Both the position numbers and the translations under genes were made by a program. This document shows positions 1 to 8,410 of a stretch of DNA of 46,723 bases, piece after piece. The notes under the pieces were generated by a model. It made no database searches. It was not told the DNA's origin and worked only from the letters and a program-made list of their open reading frames with translations. The stretch covers positions 1-46,723 of the forward strand of contig MPNI01000018.1 in assembly GCA_002238945.1 (NCBI GenBank), in the 5' to 3' direction. How positions within the stretch are numbered: the stretch's first letter is position 1; each line of letters opens with the position of its first letter. The stretch is from Proteobacteria bacterium bin106. GTDB lineage: Bacteria; Bdellovibrionota_B; Oligoflexia; Oligoflexales; Bin106.

Positions 1-39
1 TAAAATATAATTATTTTTACTCGAAAATAATCCATTGTA

Positions 40-726
40 GTGTGTGCTTTTAAGGACAGTGCGCAAAAAAAAGCCTATTATTTTAATGGGTTACGGCTTT
101 TGCTAAATTTGAAATGTCAAAGTCAGGTAGAAGAGTCTTATCATGCCGATCAAAACGATATAGAGATAAAGCATGCATCCATTTTTGCAAGTAATCGCAT
201 TGTACAGACCCTTACTTTATCAGGATTTTTGGGGACATTCTTGTATCTTGCCAAAGGCCCAAAAAGTCGTTTGTTATGGGGTGCTCCTCTCTTATATTTG
301 GCCATGTTAGTACTCGCTGTTGTAGAGAGCAAACATGAAATTGCTCAACTAAAAGAGTCTTCCAAACAATCAGAAGCAGCTTTTTATGTTTTTGCACCGC
401 CATCTGAGAGATTATTAGGTGGCACAATCACTGATCAAAAGATCGACCTAGAGAAGTTAGAGATGGCTCTTAGTAATCCTGGTAGCCCTGAGTACGTTTA
501 CATGGATAATATGAAAGATTCTCTTAGCGGTGGGGTGGGTCGTATATATATGGATAATGCATCTTACAAAGCCTTTGCAGCTGTATTCGAAAAAGTTGGG
601 GTAGCTGAGAGCGGAGATATCACTCATTATTGCAAAGTAGGCTCTAAAACACCTTGTAAATCCGTGTGGCTTTCTATCCGAAAGCTTATAAAACGTTGGT
701 TTATATCAGAGGATAGAAAAAAATAG
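40..726 (+). CDS. Hypothetical membrane protein, 5' end uncertain
   Basis: I do not recognise this protein. The frame is open from base 31 after a stop at 28-30. The first usual start is GTG at 40, which has no visible ribosome-binding site, so the gene may begin differently or be a fragment of a longer one. Residues about 52-67 and 74-93 are hydrophobic and separated by a basic 'KGPKSR' turn, suggesting a two-span membrane hairpin. A soluble C-terminal part of about 130 residues follows and ends in a basic tail. The first in-frame ATG lies inside the second hydrophobic stretch, so a short version is unlikely. A good intrinsic terminator follows directly, which supports real transcription on this strand. 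Confidence 0.5.
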   Translation: MCAFKDSAQKKAYYFNGLRLLLNLKCQSQVEESYHADQNDIEIKHASIFASNRIVQTLTLSGFLGTFLYLAKGPKSRLLWGAPLLYLAMLVLAVVESKHEIAQLKESSKQSEAAFYVFAPPSERLLGGTITDQKIDLEKLEMALSNPGSPEYVYMDNMKDSLSGGVGRIYMDNASYKAFAAVFEKVGVAESGDITHYCKVGSKTPCKSVWLSIRKLIKRWFISEDRKK

Positions 727-757
727 GTTTTTTGGTTGTAACCATGTTTTTCTTTTT

Positions 758-789
758 CCTTGCTATATTCTTTTAGCAAGGATTTTTTT
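758..789 (+). terminator. Intrinsic terminator
   Basis: A 7-bp stem (CCTTGCT at 758-764 with AGCAAGG at 775-781) is followed directly by a run of seven T. It ends the plus-strand gene whose stop codon is at 724-726. Confidence 0.8.
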
Positions 790-833
790 GTTTATAGAAT
801 GCGTCCGTATAGGTTTATCTTACAGATAAGAGC

Positions 834-876
834 ACAAAAAAAAAGAACATATGCCACAGCAAAGTGGCATATGTTC
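834..876 (-). terminator. Intrinsic terminator of the yceI-like gene
   Basis: A perfect 13-bp inverted repeat (845-857 with 864-876, loop AGCAAA) is followed on the minus strand by a T run (the A tract at about 836-844). It lies about 65 bases beyond the stop codon of the yceI-like gene. Confidence 0.8.
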
Positions 877-940
877 TCGGTGTTATCTTTATTTTTTCTA
901 TTTTTTGTACTTTTCTGTTTATAGAAATAGATGTGTATGG

Positions 941-1735
941 CTACTCTTGAGAAGCAATTTCTACCTTAGGAGTGGAGCTCTTGTGGCTGACTTTTTTGCT
1001 AGCTGCTGCAACAAATTCAAAGCTTAGTTTGACTTCGTCTTTGATGATTTTATCACCTATGTCAGGGAAGAATCTCTTTGAATTGTATTTAACATTGAAC
1101 TCTGTTCTATCGATGGTAAAAGCCCCTTTTCCTTTTACCATTTCTCCAGATTGCGTAAGCTCTGCTACATATGCCACAGGTTTGGTTATACCACGAATAG
1201 TCATATTACCTGTAACTTCATAAGTAGAGCCACTTTTTTGTTTAAAGCTTTCTGCTTTTAAGGTAGATGTTGGAAATTTGCTGACATAAAAGAAATCTTC
1301 ATCTTTTAAATGTCCTACTAAATCTTTTTTCTTTTCATCACTTTTTAGATCTAAATTAACAATGGTTTGCATATCCACCACAACATGAGCTGATAGTGGT
1401 CCGCTAGCTCCCCAAACCAGATGTCCTTCTTTAAGGTTCACATGGCCATTATGTGCTCCACCAATCACTTTGCTGCCTTCCCAGTAAAGCTTTGATTGAC
1501 TCAGGTCAAAGGCATACTCAACATGTGTCGTTTCTGTTTCTGCTGCTTTTGTTGCTGATTGGGTCTTTGCCTTGGTTTCTGTTTTGGCTGATTCTGTCTT
1601 TGTCTTGGTAGCTCCAGCTTTTTCGGTAGTTGCTTGTACTTGTGAGTCTTTTTTATCCCCTTTAGCAAATGTTTGTCCAACACTCAGAAACATCATGGAA
1701 ACTATCCATGCACTGATACATAACTGTTTCATCAT
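941..1735 (-). CDS. Exported YceI-family lipid-binding-type protein
   Basis: YceI proteins are periplasmic or secreted lipocalin-like beta barrels that bind polyprenyl lipids; the precise role here is unknown. The start at 1735 is chosen because AAAGAGG lies just upstream and the product then begins with a clear signal peptide (MMKQLC... ending near GQTFA). A longer frame running through the upstream 11-bp repeat has no such signal at its N-terminus. A Lys/Thr/Glu/Ala-rich linker of about 50 residues precedes the YceI domain (about residues 75-250). The domain shows GGAHNG, a 'KFPT' motif, GNMTIRGITKPV and FTIDRTEFNVKYNS, all typical of the family. The long charged linker is unusual. The gene lies downstream of folC and has its own terminator. 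Confidence 0.88.
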   Translation of the reverse strand: MMKQLCISAWIVSMMFLSVGQTFAKGDKKDSQVQATTEKAGATKTKTESAKTETKAKTQSATKAAETETTHVEYAFDLSQSKLYWEGSKVIGGAHNGHVNLKEGHLVWGASGPLSAHVVVDMQTIVNLDLKSDEKKKDLVGHLKDEDFFYVSKFPTSTLKAESFKQKSGSTYEVTGNMTIRGITKPVAYVAELTQSGEMVKGKGAFTIDRTEFNVKYNSKRFFPDIGDKIIKDEVKLSFEFVAAASKKVSHKSSTPKVEIASQE

Positions 1736-1748
1736 CGTACCTCTTTTT

Positions 1749-1830
1749 GGTTTTTGTTTGGTTTTTGTTTGGTTTTTGTTTGGTTTTTGTTTGGTTTTTG
1801 TTTGGTTTTTGTTTGGTTTTTGTTTGGTTT
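1749..1830. repeat. 11-bp tandem repeat (GGTTTTTGTTT), 7 copies plus a partial
   Basis: Seven perfect copies occupy 1749-1825, with a partial eighth. The array sits 8 bp upstream of the yceI-like ribosome-binding site, in the leader or promoter of that gene. The unit is not a multiple of three, so it is unlikely to be coding. Confidence 0.95.
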
Positions 1831-1900
1831 GATTGTGTTCGCGATTTACGTTGTGTGCTTGTCTCCCATCGACTATCATTCGGCTTATTTTATATCTTTT

Positions 1901-1974
1901 ATACCTCTCATACCTCTCATACCTCTCCTATGCCTCTCTTATATTTCTTATGCTTCCCTTATACCTCTTATACC
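1901..1974. repeat. 9-bp repeat (ATACCTCTC), three perfect copies then degenerate
   Basis: Three perfect copies at 1901-1927 are followed by diverging copies up to about 1974. The array lies in the 333-base gap between folC and the yceI-like gene, which otherwise holds only the 11-bp array. No gene is seen in the gap. Confidence 0.75.
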
Positions 1975-2068
1975 TTATTTTTTATATCTTATGATATTTA
2001 CCTTGCAACGAAGTGAGAGTCTTCTTCGATTGAATGTTACTTATGATAGCACTCATGCACAGTGTATT

Positions 2069-3499
2069 TTAAAAACAAAAAGATGTAACTGCAAGATGAT
2101 TCATCACTCTTCTTACAGCAGCAAAACATCCGCCCACATAACCCATGTTGGCATCACCGAGATCATGACAAAACAGCTCAAAGGCTTCTTTAAAGTGATG
2201 ACACCACACAATAGAAGCCGTATTATCCTTGTTGTTATGGCTAGTGGCGCGGTTTCCTAGCTCAACAGAGCTTTCGTGCAAGCAGCGAGGGCTAGGGTGG
2301 TAAAATAGAATGATGCGATCAAAAGTTGTTTGAGCTAGTGTGAGTATGGCAGGAACATCTTTATCAGCTAGCAAAGATAGCAGCGCCATTTTGGGGTGGT
2401 CCTGATGTGAAGAGTGCTGATGTGAAGAGTGCTGATGTGAAGAGTTATACATTTGAGCACGTAAGTGCTCAAAGTGAGCGAAGGCATGCTCCATGGCATG
2501 GCTATTATGAGCCACATCTAAGTAGATGTGGGCGTTTTTTCTATGGTGTATTTGCCACACTTCTCCTCTGCCACGAAAGCTTGCGGGCAGGCTTGGTGGT
2601 GTGTGTTGCAATAGATGGGCAAAAGACAGATAATTTTTGTGTTTTTCAAAAACACAAAGAGCTTGCACAGCCAAAGCCAGATTTTCTAGCATCACATGTT
2701 TCTTTAAAAAAGGGGCTGCATGCTCAGAGCGCCACGATCGTGGCAGGGCTTGTGGCAAGTAGGCAGGCCAGCTGTGACTTTGAAAGTATTCTCTTAGGCC
2801 GTCTAAAATTGTCGAAGATGGCACATACAGAGGCCTATGTTCCAGCTGTTTCCAAAAACTTTTTAGTGAAGGCCTCAAGCAGCCTTTTCCTAGCAATAAA
2901 GGAGCATTGGGTCTGCGAATAGCGGCTTTTTTTGTAGCTATTTGGCTAAGAGTTTTACCGAGTATGGCTGTGTGATCATAGCCGATAGAGGTGATGATGG
3001 AAATATCAGCAAGGACGACATTGGTTGCGTCTTGATCGCCTCCGAGTCCCACCTCTATCACAACCACATCAGGGTTATGTGAGGCAATACAGAGAAAACT
3101 AGCAAGTGTGAGACGTTCAAAAGCAGACAGATTGCCAAAGAGCTCTGTGGGTAGCTTGGTTTTAAGAGATAGCACATGATCGTAGAGATCCTCTTCACTT
3201 ATAGGGTGTTGAGAATACTGGCAACGTTCTGCAAAGGAATGTAAATGGGGTGAGGTATACAGTCCCGCCGAAAGGCCTCTTTGTTGTAGGAGTGTATACA
3301 ATATTCCACAAACACTGCCCTTGCCGTTGGTACCAGCCACTAAAAATGTGGGAGTATTCCATAAAGGTTTTTTTAATATGTCATAAGCATGGGCTACTGT
3401 TTTAAGTGAAAAGGCTTGATCTGTTTTGGGCAACATAGGCTCACTGATATAGCTGATGGCCTCATCATATCTTTGTTTATGATTCTTCTTTGCCATCAT
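2069..3499 (-). CDS. folC: Folylpolyglutamate synthase / dihydrofolate synthase
   Basis: FolC adds glutamate to (dihydro)pteroate or folates in an ATP-dependent Mur-ligase-type reaction in the cytoplasm. Visible motifs: P-loop GTNGKGSV (about residue 56), SPHL...F.ER, EVGLGGDQDATN, and 'IITSIGYDHTAILG', matching the family SIG.DH..lLG pattern. Near the C-terminus is DVAHN, equivalent to the usual DGAHNP. The start at 3499 follows AGAGGT and puts the family N-terminus (RYDEAISYI) near residue 10. An extended frame to 3595 has no ribosome-binding site. A His/Ser/Gln insert (about residues 355-365) comes from a 15-bp in-frame tandem repeat at 2404-2445, in a variable region before 'ALLSLLADKDV'. 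Length 476 residues, slightly long for the family. Confidence 0.93.
   Translation of the reverse strand: MMAKKNHKQRYDEAISYISEPMLPKTDQAFSLKTVAHAYDILKKPLWNTPTFLVAGTNGKGSVCGILYTLLQQRGLSAGLYTSPHLHSFAERCQYSQHPISEEDLYDHVLSLKTKLPTELFGNLSAFERLTLASFLCIASHNPDVVVIEVGLGGDQDATNVVLADISIITSIGYDHTAILGKTLSQIATKKAAIRRPNAPLLLGKGCLRPSLKSFWKQLEHRPLYVPSSTILDGLREYFQSHSWPAYLPQALPRSWRSEHAAPFLKKHVMLENLALAVQALCVFEKHKNYLSFAHLLQHTPPSLPASFRGRGEVWQIHHRKNAHIYLDVAHNSHAMEHAFAHFEHLRAQMYNSSHQHSSHQHSSHQDHPKMALLSLLADKDVPAILTLAQTTFDRIILFYHPSPRCLHESSVELGNRATSHNNKDNTASIVWCHHFKEAFELFCHDLGDANMGYVGGCFAAVRRVMNHLAVTSFCF
2404..2445. repeat. 15-bp in-frame tandem repeat inside folC
   Basis: Two full copies and a partial third of GATGTGAAGAGTGCT (plus-strand sense). 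They encode a HQHSSHQHSS-type stretch. The unit is a multiple of three, so copy-number change would leave folC in frame. Confidence 0.9.
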
Positions 3500-3599
3500 C
3501 ACAGGACCTCTGTGGATAAACCACGTAAAAAATGTATTTTGTATAGAGAAATGTGTTGATCCCAACCAGTAGCTGTGGTTTAGTGAATATCTCATGTTG

Positions 3600-3857
3600 T
3601 TAAAAGTTACGATATATACCCTCTAGAGGCGGTATATGAGATGTTTCAAAAGGGATCAATTCCCATACTTGAGCATGATGCGTATGATGCATGAGCAATA
3701 TTACGTTACCTAAGAACACAAGCATAAAAATAAGAGCGACCCAGAGCAAAAACAAGAACAAAAAAACCCGAGACACACAAGGATACAGATACATAAAGCA
3801 CACTAAAGCATACTGACCAGCATACTGAAAAAACACTGACTGGGTGCTTGTAGCCAT
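3600..3857 (-). CDS. Small single-span membrane protein, unknown
   Basis: An 85-residue frame on the same strand as folC, ending about 100 bases before the folC start. It has one long, very hydrophobic stretch (about residues 29-56, rich in Leu/Phe/Val) and a C-terminal soluble tail ending IPPLEGIYRNF. No clear Shine-Dalgarno sequence precedes the ATG. I do not recognise it. It may be a real small membrane protein transcribed with folC, or a chance frame. Confidence 0.4.
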   Translation of the reverse strand: MATSTQSVFFQYAGQYALVCFMYLYPCVSRVFLFLFLLWVALIFMLVFLGNVILLMHHTHHAQVWELIPFETSHIPPLEGIYRNF

Positions 3858-3906
3858 CCGGTTACTTATAAGAACGCATAATAAGAAAACGCATGTAGAA
3901 TGTTAT

Positions 3907-4233
3907 AACTCATATATAGCTCATATAAAATATATAGCTCATATAAGCTTGTATAAGCTAGCTCATATAAGCTCATATAAATAAGTATTGAGATGTGATG
4001 CCTGGGTGTGTCACATTCTTTTAAAATCTGTGAACATATAAACTCAAAAAGTCATAGAGACGGTCCTTAGGTGAGATGATCTTTACAAGGATCGTGTGTA
4101 GTCACAAGTATATTTGCGGTTTGTTACATAATGTCACTTTGTGTACTGGTCTAAAGCTATTACTGTTACCTGTAAGTCACTTGGCAGACATTGTCTATAA
4201 GTTGTCTATGAGCTGTCTATGAGTTGTCTATAG
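3907..4233. repeat. Two repeat clusters in a 449-base gene-free gap
   Basis: The gap 3858-4306 contains no convincing gene. At about 3907-3984 there are degenerate copies of a TCATATAAGC-like unit. At 4191-4233 four copies of an 11-bp unit (TTGTCTATGAG, with one or two changes each) stand in tandem. Both lie upstream of the plus-strand gene at 4307. Confidence 0.75.
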
Positions 4234-4306
4234 AGAATGGCAATAAGATGTATTTTTATGTGAGGCTTTTCTACTCTGATCATCCTTTCTTAACCAGGAG
4301 CGGAAT

Positions 4307-4681
4307 ATGAACCGGAATATGAACCATAGCCGTTGTCCTCATTACATTCGTCACGGAACGTTTAATCGTAAAACGCAAAATATGGAATTTAAAAATCAGT
4401 GTGGTCTTTTAATACAACGTCATGCTAAAACCCATAACACCAAAACTCGTGCTCGAGGAAAGCCTCAGGTCCAAGATGCTCATCTTCCTGAATTACCTAA
4501 AGGAACACCTCTGACATGTAATCAGGTGCCTTTTGCAAAAGATTTTAATTATTTTTCTTGTCCTACGTATCAAGAAACCTTTCAAAGTGGTGATCATCGC
4601 TATAATGCCATGCCCACCAAAGATATCCAATTTTCTAAGCAGTTATCTGGTAGTGGGCTTGGTGATATGGAGCTTCTCTGA
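4307..4681 (+). CDS. Hypothetical small soluble Cys/His-containing protein
   Basis: A 124-residue protein starting six bases after a good AGGAG. A 12-bp tandem duplication at the start creates two in-frame ATGs (4307 and 4319). The product is basic and has no signal peptide or membrane segment. Cys and His residues are scattered (CPHYIRHG near the N-terminus, then single Cys at about residues 32, 66 and 84), which might allow metal binding, but no known zinc-binding pattern is complete. The stop codon is 2 bases from that of the convergent rsmE gene. I do not recognise a family. Confidence 0.6.
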   Translation: MNRNMNHSRCPHYIRHGTFNRKTQNMEFKNQCGLLIQRHAKTHNTKTRARGKPQVQDAHLPELPKGTPLTCNQVPFAKDFNYFSCPTYQETFQSGDHRYNAMPTKDIQFSKQLSGSGLGDMELL

Positions 4682-4683
4682 TA

Positions 4684-5421
4684 TCACATTTTCGAAAGCT
4701 TCTGTGTAGCCAACACGCCTTGACATAAAGCTGCTGTACTGATCAATGCTGTAGATACTTTAAGAATGTAAGGTGATAAAGTGCCTGCCTTGACATCTTT
4801 AAGTAACTGGCGTGATTCTTTGTTAAAGCCTGCTGAGCCGCCAAGATAAAACACTAAGGACTTTAAAGGTGTTGCTGGTGTAAGATGCATCAGATGATGA
4901 ATGAGTGGCAGTGGTGCTTGAGGATCAAGGACGAAACAATCACATGAGTTGCTATGATGTGTGTAGTGATCAGCAAGTGAAGTTTCAGTGGAAAGATTCA
5001 TAAAATAAGGAGTTTTGGCTTGTTTGATGGTTGATATAGCCACACGATGCAGACGTTCTTTGGCAGATGTGTTTAGGGGGGTGGGGTTGATCCAACTAAG
5101 AGTATCTACTCCGAGTTGTGTGAGTGGTGGGATCCATTCACTTAAGTCGCTAAGACTGACCTTTGAGGCTACACATAAAGATACACGTGGATCAGATTTG
5201 AGGTGATGAGATGATGTGATGATATCAAAATGGGCATCTTTGCGACTGACTTGCTTTAATGCCACTTTTGCCAGGTGTCCTTTGCCATCACATAGCTCCA
5301 CAACGGTTCCAGAGCTGAGTTTAAGGACTGTGCTCATATGATAAAGCTCTTTGGGCTGTATATGCCATAAGCCATCAAAATGGGCAAAGAATCGAAACAC
5401 ATGTTTATATTCGGAGACCAT
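4684..5421 (-). CDS. rsmE: Divergent RsmE-type 16S rRNA m3U1498 methyltransferase
   Basis: RsmE methylates N3 of U1498 in 16S rRNA using SAM and has a PUA-like N-domain and a SPOUT knot C-domain. The N-terminus matches the family layout (RFFAHF, then YHMSTVLKLSSGTVVELCDGKG, equivalent to H...VLR...G....L.DG.G). The middle has ASKVSLSDLSEWIPPLTQLGV, in the place of 'K.dk.e.ii.KatELGV'. The C-terminal knot is unusual: the SAM-loop GPEGGFS is replaced by YLGGSAGFN, and the final GPRILRTETAA by LKVSTALISTAA. Overall length (245) and order fit RsmE. The knot substitutions leave SAM binding in doubt. The ATG at 5421 has no clear Shine-Dalgarno sequence. Confidence 0.72.
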   Translation of the reverse strand: MVSEYKHVFRFFAHFDGLWHIQPKELYHMSTVLKLSSGTVVELCDGKGHLAKVALKQVSRKDAHFDIITSSHHLKSDPRVSLCVASKVSLSDLSEWIPPLTQLGVDTLSWINPTPLNTSAKERLHRVAISTIKQAKTPYFMNLSTETSLADHYTHHSNSCDCFVLDPQAPLPLIHHLMHLTPATPLKSLVFYLGGSAGFNKESRQLLKDVKAGTLSPYILKVSTALISTAALCQGVLATQKLSKM

Positions 5422-5484
5422 GGAGGGTGTCTTGGTGTTTTAAGAGTTACTATATATAGCTATAATAGATATTATGTGTGTGAG

Positions 5485-6012
5485 TTATGATGTTAAGGAG
5501 AGTTCAACATGGAAATGACCTCGTACAGCGATGCCATTTACCATAGAATGGGCAGGGGAATCTTCTAAGAATACCACTTCTTGGTGGTAATGTGATTTCA
5601 CATAATCATGGACCTTTTCTACCAATACAGCACCACTCTCTTTGGAATGCAATCCCCGTCCTGTTATCACCTTGGCATATACATATCCCTTTTGATATAA
5701 AATCTTATCTAAGGTACGTTGGAGATAATCAATGGCCTCGCGGAGAGTTTTGCCATGAAGATCAATCTTTAATGGCTCAGTTTTTTTGTGTTTAGATTTA
5801 AAGACAGGCTTTTTGTGCTCTTTTGTGTGAGGAGCCGCCAGATCTTCTTTATGCTTTGCCTGACTTTGCATTTTTGTGGCATTTAATAAAGCCGCAAAAG
5901 TAGCTTCGCTGTGAGGTTCTGGGTCTGTTTTTTCTAAAAAATCTTTTGCAAAATCCTCACTAAGAGGACGTTTGGGAGAAAATTCTTCGCTAAAATCATC
6001 ATCATGGGGCAT
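5485..6012 (-). CDS. Smr-domain protein
   Basis: A 175-residue protein with an acidic/basic N-terminal half (DDDFSEEF..., then Lys/His-rich) and a C-terminal Smr domain at about residues 80-170. The domain shows LKIDLHGKTLREAI and VITGRGLHSKESGAVL, the LDLHG and TGRG.HS signatures. Stand-alone Smr proteins are thought to act as nucleases or as ribosome-rescue factors. The ATG at 6012 is preferred over an upstream TTG because GGAG lies 8 bases upstream. The gene follows tRNA-Asn and precedes rsmE on the same strand. Confidence 0.85.
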   Translation of the reverse strand: MPHDDDFSEEFSPKRPLSEDFAKDFLEKTDPEPHSEATFAALLNATKMQSQAKHKEDLAAPHTKEHKKPVFKSKHKKTEPLKIDLHGKTLREAIDYLQRTLDKILYQKGYVYAKVITGRGLHSKESGAVLVEKVHDYVKSHYHQEVVFLEDSPAHSMVNGIAVRGHFHVELSLTS

Positions 6013-6265
6013 GGGTGTTCTCCAACGAGCTACGCTATGAGCTATTCTGATCAAAGCACATTATCGCAGTTTTTGAGTTTTTATGGCCTTGATATCGGAT
6101 GATGGCCAAAAAGATTATAGAAGCCATACTGATGAAGATGTTGGGTTTTTTACATGCTTGATTCATACAAAATCACAAAAGTGTATGAATAGGATGGCAA
6201 GATCAACGTGTAAAACAGAGCGAAAAAGAAAGCGCTAAGATCTTGTGGGTACTTGTACAAAAAAG

Positions 6266-6341
<76 letters not shown>

Positions 6342-6445
6342 TCATCAATGATGGATCTTATCTTATAACCCTTTTCATCATTGCTTAAAACTTTAGCATA
6401 ATGTGATGGCTAGTGGCGAGTCAAGGGGGGTTAAAAAGAGACATT

Positions 6446-6922
6446 TTAGACCAATGCTGCATCCACTGTTTCCACAATATGCTGCATATCAAAAGGCTTT
6501 GCAATATATTCATCACAACCACAATCGAAGCCGCGTTTGATATCTTCTTTTTCAGCGAATGCTGACATTAAAATCAATGGCAGACCTCGATAAGTGGGAT
6601 GAGACTTAATCAAACGACACAGTTCAAAACCATTCACCCATGGCAGATGAATATCTAATATAAACAGATGCAAGCGGGAATTTTCTAAAGCTCGAGACAA
6701 ACCCATGCCATCACTTGCCACAACCACGTGATAGCCGCGAGTTCCAAGGACGCGACTTAAAGCTGTGAGAATCATTTGGTCATCATCAACCACTAATACG
6801 TTCTTACGTCCCACATGTGATCCACGCAAATTTTTATAATCTTTGAGATTAACAACTTTTTGTGAGGCAATACGTTGGCGTTTCATGGCTTCAATGCGAC
6901 GTTGTATGGTTTGATCCGACAT
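6446..6922 (-). CDS. Single-domain response regulator (CheY-like receiver)
   Basis: A basic 40-residue N-terminal extension leads into one receiver domain (about residues 41-158). The acidic pocket is DDD at 46-48, the phospho-acceptor is Asp90 in ILDIHLPW, the switch Ser is S120 (LMSAFAE), and the conserved Lys is K142 (AKPFD). All phosphorylation residues are present. There is no output domain, so it should signal by protein-protein contact. No histidine kinase is in the window, so its partner is unknown. The N-terminal extension (RRIEAMKRQRIASQKVV) is longer than in CheY. Confidence 0.93.
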   Translation of the reverse strand: MSDQTIQRRIEAMKRQRIASQKVVNLKDYKNLRGSHVGRKNVLVVDDDQMILTALSRVLGTRGYHVVVASDGMGLSRALENSRLHLFILDIHLPWVNGFELCRLIKSHPTYRGLPLILMSAFAEKEDIKRGFDCGCDEYIAKPFDMQHIVETVDAALV

Positions 6923-7017
6923 GAGTATGGAGTTCTTTATTGAAGTGATGAGAGTTTTATCTAATCATGCAGATTATATGATTCATACCATCTGCAAAAA
7001 CCGGCGCTCTCGGGCTC

Positions 7018-7062
7018 GGTCTTTAGTGAGTCAAAGCTCGACCACCGATCGGATTGAAGACC
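7018..7062 (-). ncRNA. Possible structured leader upstream of the receiver gene
   Basis: On the minus strand GGTCTT (7062-7057) pairs with AAGACC (7023-7018). They enclose a second stem, GTGGTC against GACTCAC with one bulged base and a 7-base loop. The stretch is visibly richer in G+C than its flanks. It could be part of the receiver gene's leader or a terminator-like element of the lipoprotein gene. I match it to no known riboswitch. Confidence 0.25.
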
Positions 7063-7086
7063 ATAAAACTTAAGTAGGATGTCCCA

Positions 7087-8283
7087 TTACAGCAAAGAAT
7101 GGCATTGTTTTTCGCCTTCAAGTAAAGAAGGCAGACAGTAAGAGGTGAGGTCTATTTTAAGAGACATGCGTTTTGAAAGCATCATATCATAAAGAGCTGG
7201 TATCAACTCTAAGACAGAAAAGGGCAGTGACACCATGGAGGTGATGAGATGATCTTGTTTAGGAGTGAACACAGGAGATTCATTGAGGCCAAGAGCCATC
7301 TTTTGTAATGTGTGACGTTCTAGTGGTGCAAACGAAGTGAATGAGTTATTTTCTAAGGCAAAAAATAGCATATGATCAGCACTTTTTTTAGCTTTAGATA
7401 AAATAGCTTTTGCTCCTTTTGTAGTTGTTTGGCGCACAAATTGTCTGGCATTTTCGGGAAGTACAAAATATCCTACAACCATTGCCCCAGCCGTAAATAC
7501 AGCAGTGCTGAACATTTTACCACTCACCGAAAGGATCTTTTCGGTGAGTAAACGCAGCTCTAACATCTTTACAGCTCGCTTCATGGTTCCACCTTTTGTT
7601 ACGTAATGAGGTGATTTCTTCATAGCTGCAGTTAAAGCAGGAGTGGGTTGTAATTCATGGGCAGCTTTGATGGAAGGCAAGAGTTGCGGATGGATGAGGT
7701 GCTGATGTGAGCGCGAAAAACGTAGAGCGAGTTTTTGAGCTCGATTATATCGATCCATGACATGATTTGCTCCTAACCAGGACCCTGCCACCACGGCAGA
7801 AACACCGAGAAATGATTCCACTTGATGATCCATAACAAAATACACCATAGGTGCGAGTCGGGTCGTTATATCTTCTACAACAATGCCTAAACGTCTGGGT
7901 AAATCAAAAACATCGTTGATATTGTGTTGATTTAACACCAAAGGACCTGAAGTTGTCATAAAGGGATTAAAACATGAAGATTCATCCAGAAATGTGGGAT
8001 TTTGCAGGCCGGACTTGCATAACTCAAAAATAAAAAATGACTCAAAATGAGACGTTGGAATATTCAGTACATAACGCAGATGTGTTGGCCGAGGGTGTTT
8101 TGGCTTTAACTCTGTTGGTAGGTTTTTTAAACGTAAAACATAACCATCTCCTCCAGCCACACCATGTAAATGAGATGTTTCTTTTGATGTTTCTTGATGA
8201 GCTGTATCGGTAGAACATCCTACACAGAGTAGAACTAACATCAATACTCTATGAAACTGAGGGAATAGATAACGATCTATCAT
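7087..8283 (-). CDS. Lipoprotein with membrane segment, paralogue of the 23.0-24.8 kb gene
   Basis: Starting at the ATG at 8283 (a GTG lies three codons earlier), the product has a lipoprotein signal peptide with Cys at about residue 23 (LLCVGC). The mature N-terminus has ETSHLHG, then a small Cys-bearing segment (ELCKSG...SSCFNP) and a long helical middle. A hydrophobic segment near residues 260-277 (FSTAVFTAGAMVVGYFVL) follows. The extreme C-terminus is SYCLPSLLEG...C. The ETSxLHG start, the Cys segment, a late membrane segment and the SYCLP[SA]L..G end recur in the protein at 23018-24820, so I read the two as paralogues. The function is unknown; these are probably envelope proteins. Confidence 0.75.
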   Translation of the reverse strand: MIDRYLFPQFHRVLMLVLLCVGCSTDTAHQETSKETSHLHGVAGGDGYVLRLKNLPTELKPKHPRPTHLRYVLNIPTSHFESFFIFELCKSGLQNPTFLDESSCFNPFMTTSGPLVLNQHNINDVFDLPRRLGIVVEDITTRLAPMVYFVMDHQVESFLGVSAVVAGSWLGANHVMDRYNRAQKLALRFSRSHQHLIHPQLLPSIKAAHELQPTPALTAAMKKSPHYVTKGGTMKRAVKMLELRLLTEKILSVSGKMFSTAVFTAGAMVVGYFVLPENARQFVRQTTTKGAKAILSKAKKSADHMLFFALENNSFTSFAPLERHTLQKMALGLNESPVFTPKQDHLITSMVSLPFSVLELIPALYDMMLSKRMSLKIDLTSYCLPSLLEGEKQCHSLL

Positions 8284-8310
8284 GTTAACCACTATGAATG
8301 ATGTATGAAA

Positions 8311-8410
8311 AAAAGACTTTCTTAAAGACTGAAAAAAGTCTTTAAGAAAAAGTTAGTTAGCATATTTTTAAGCATATGAAAAGCTTTAGTGATGATATCC
8401 ATCATCACTA
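8311..8410 (-). terminator. Terminator region downstream of glmS
   Basis: A 12-bp stem (8319-8330 with 8337-8348) is followed on the minus strand by GTC and a T run. A second perfect 10-bp hairpin (8387-8396 with 8401-8410, loop ATCC) overlaps the glmS stop codon and has no T run. Together they should end glmU-glmS transcription. Confidence 0.7.

Noticed and set aside
1572-2260. Plus-strand frames rich in Phe/Val/Leu (repeated LFGFCLVFVW) as a membrane protein
   Set aside because: They are translations of the 11-bp repeat and of the antisense of the yceI-like gene, with no ribosome-binding site or family match.
2407-2922. 171-codon plus-strand frame opposite folC
   Set aside because: It is antisense to well-conserved folC motifs and has no start signal.
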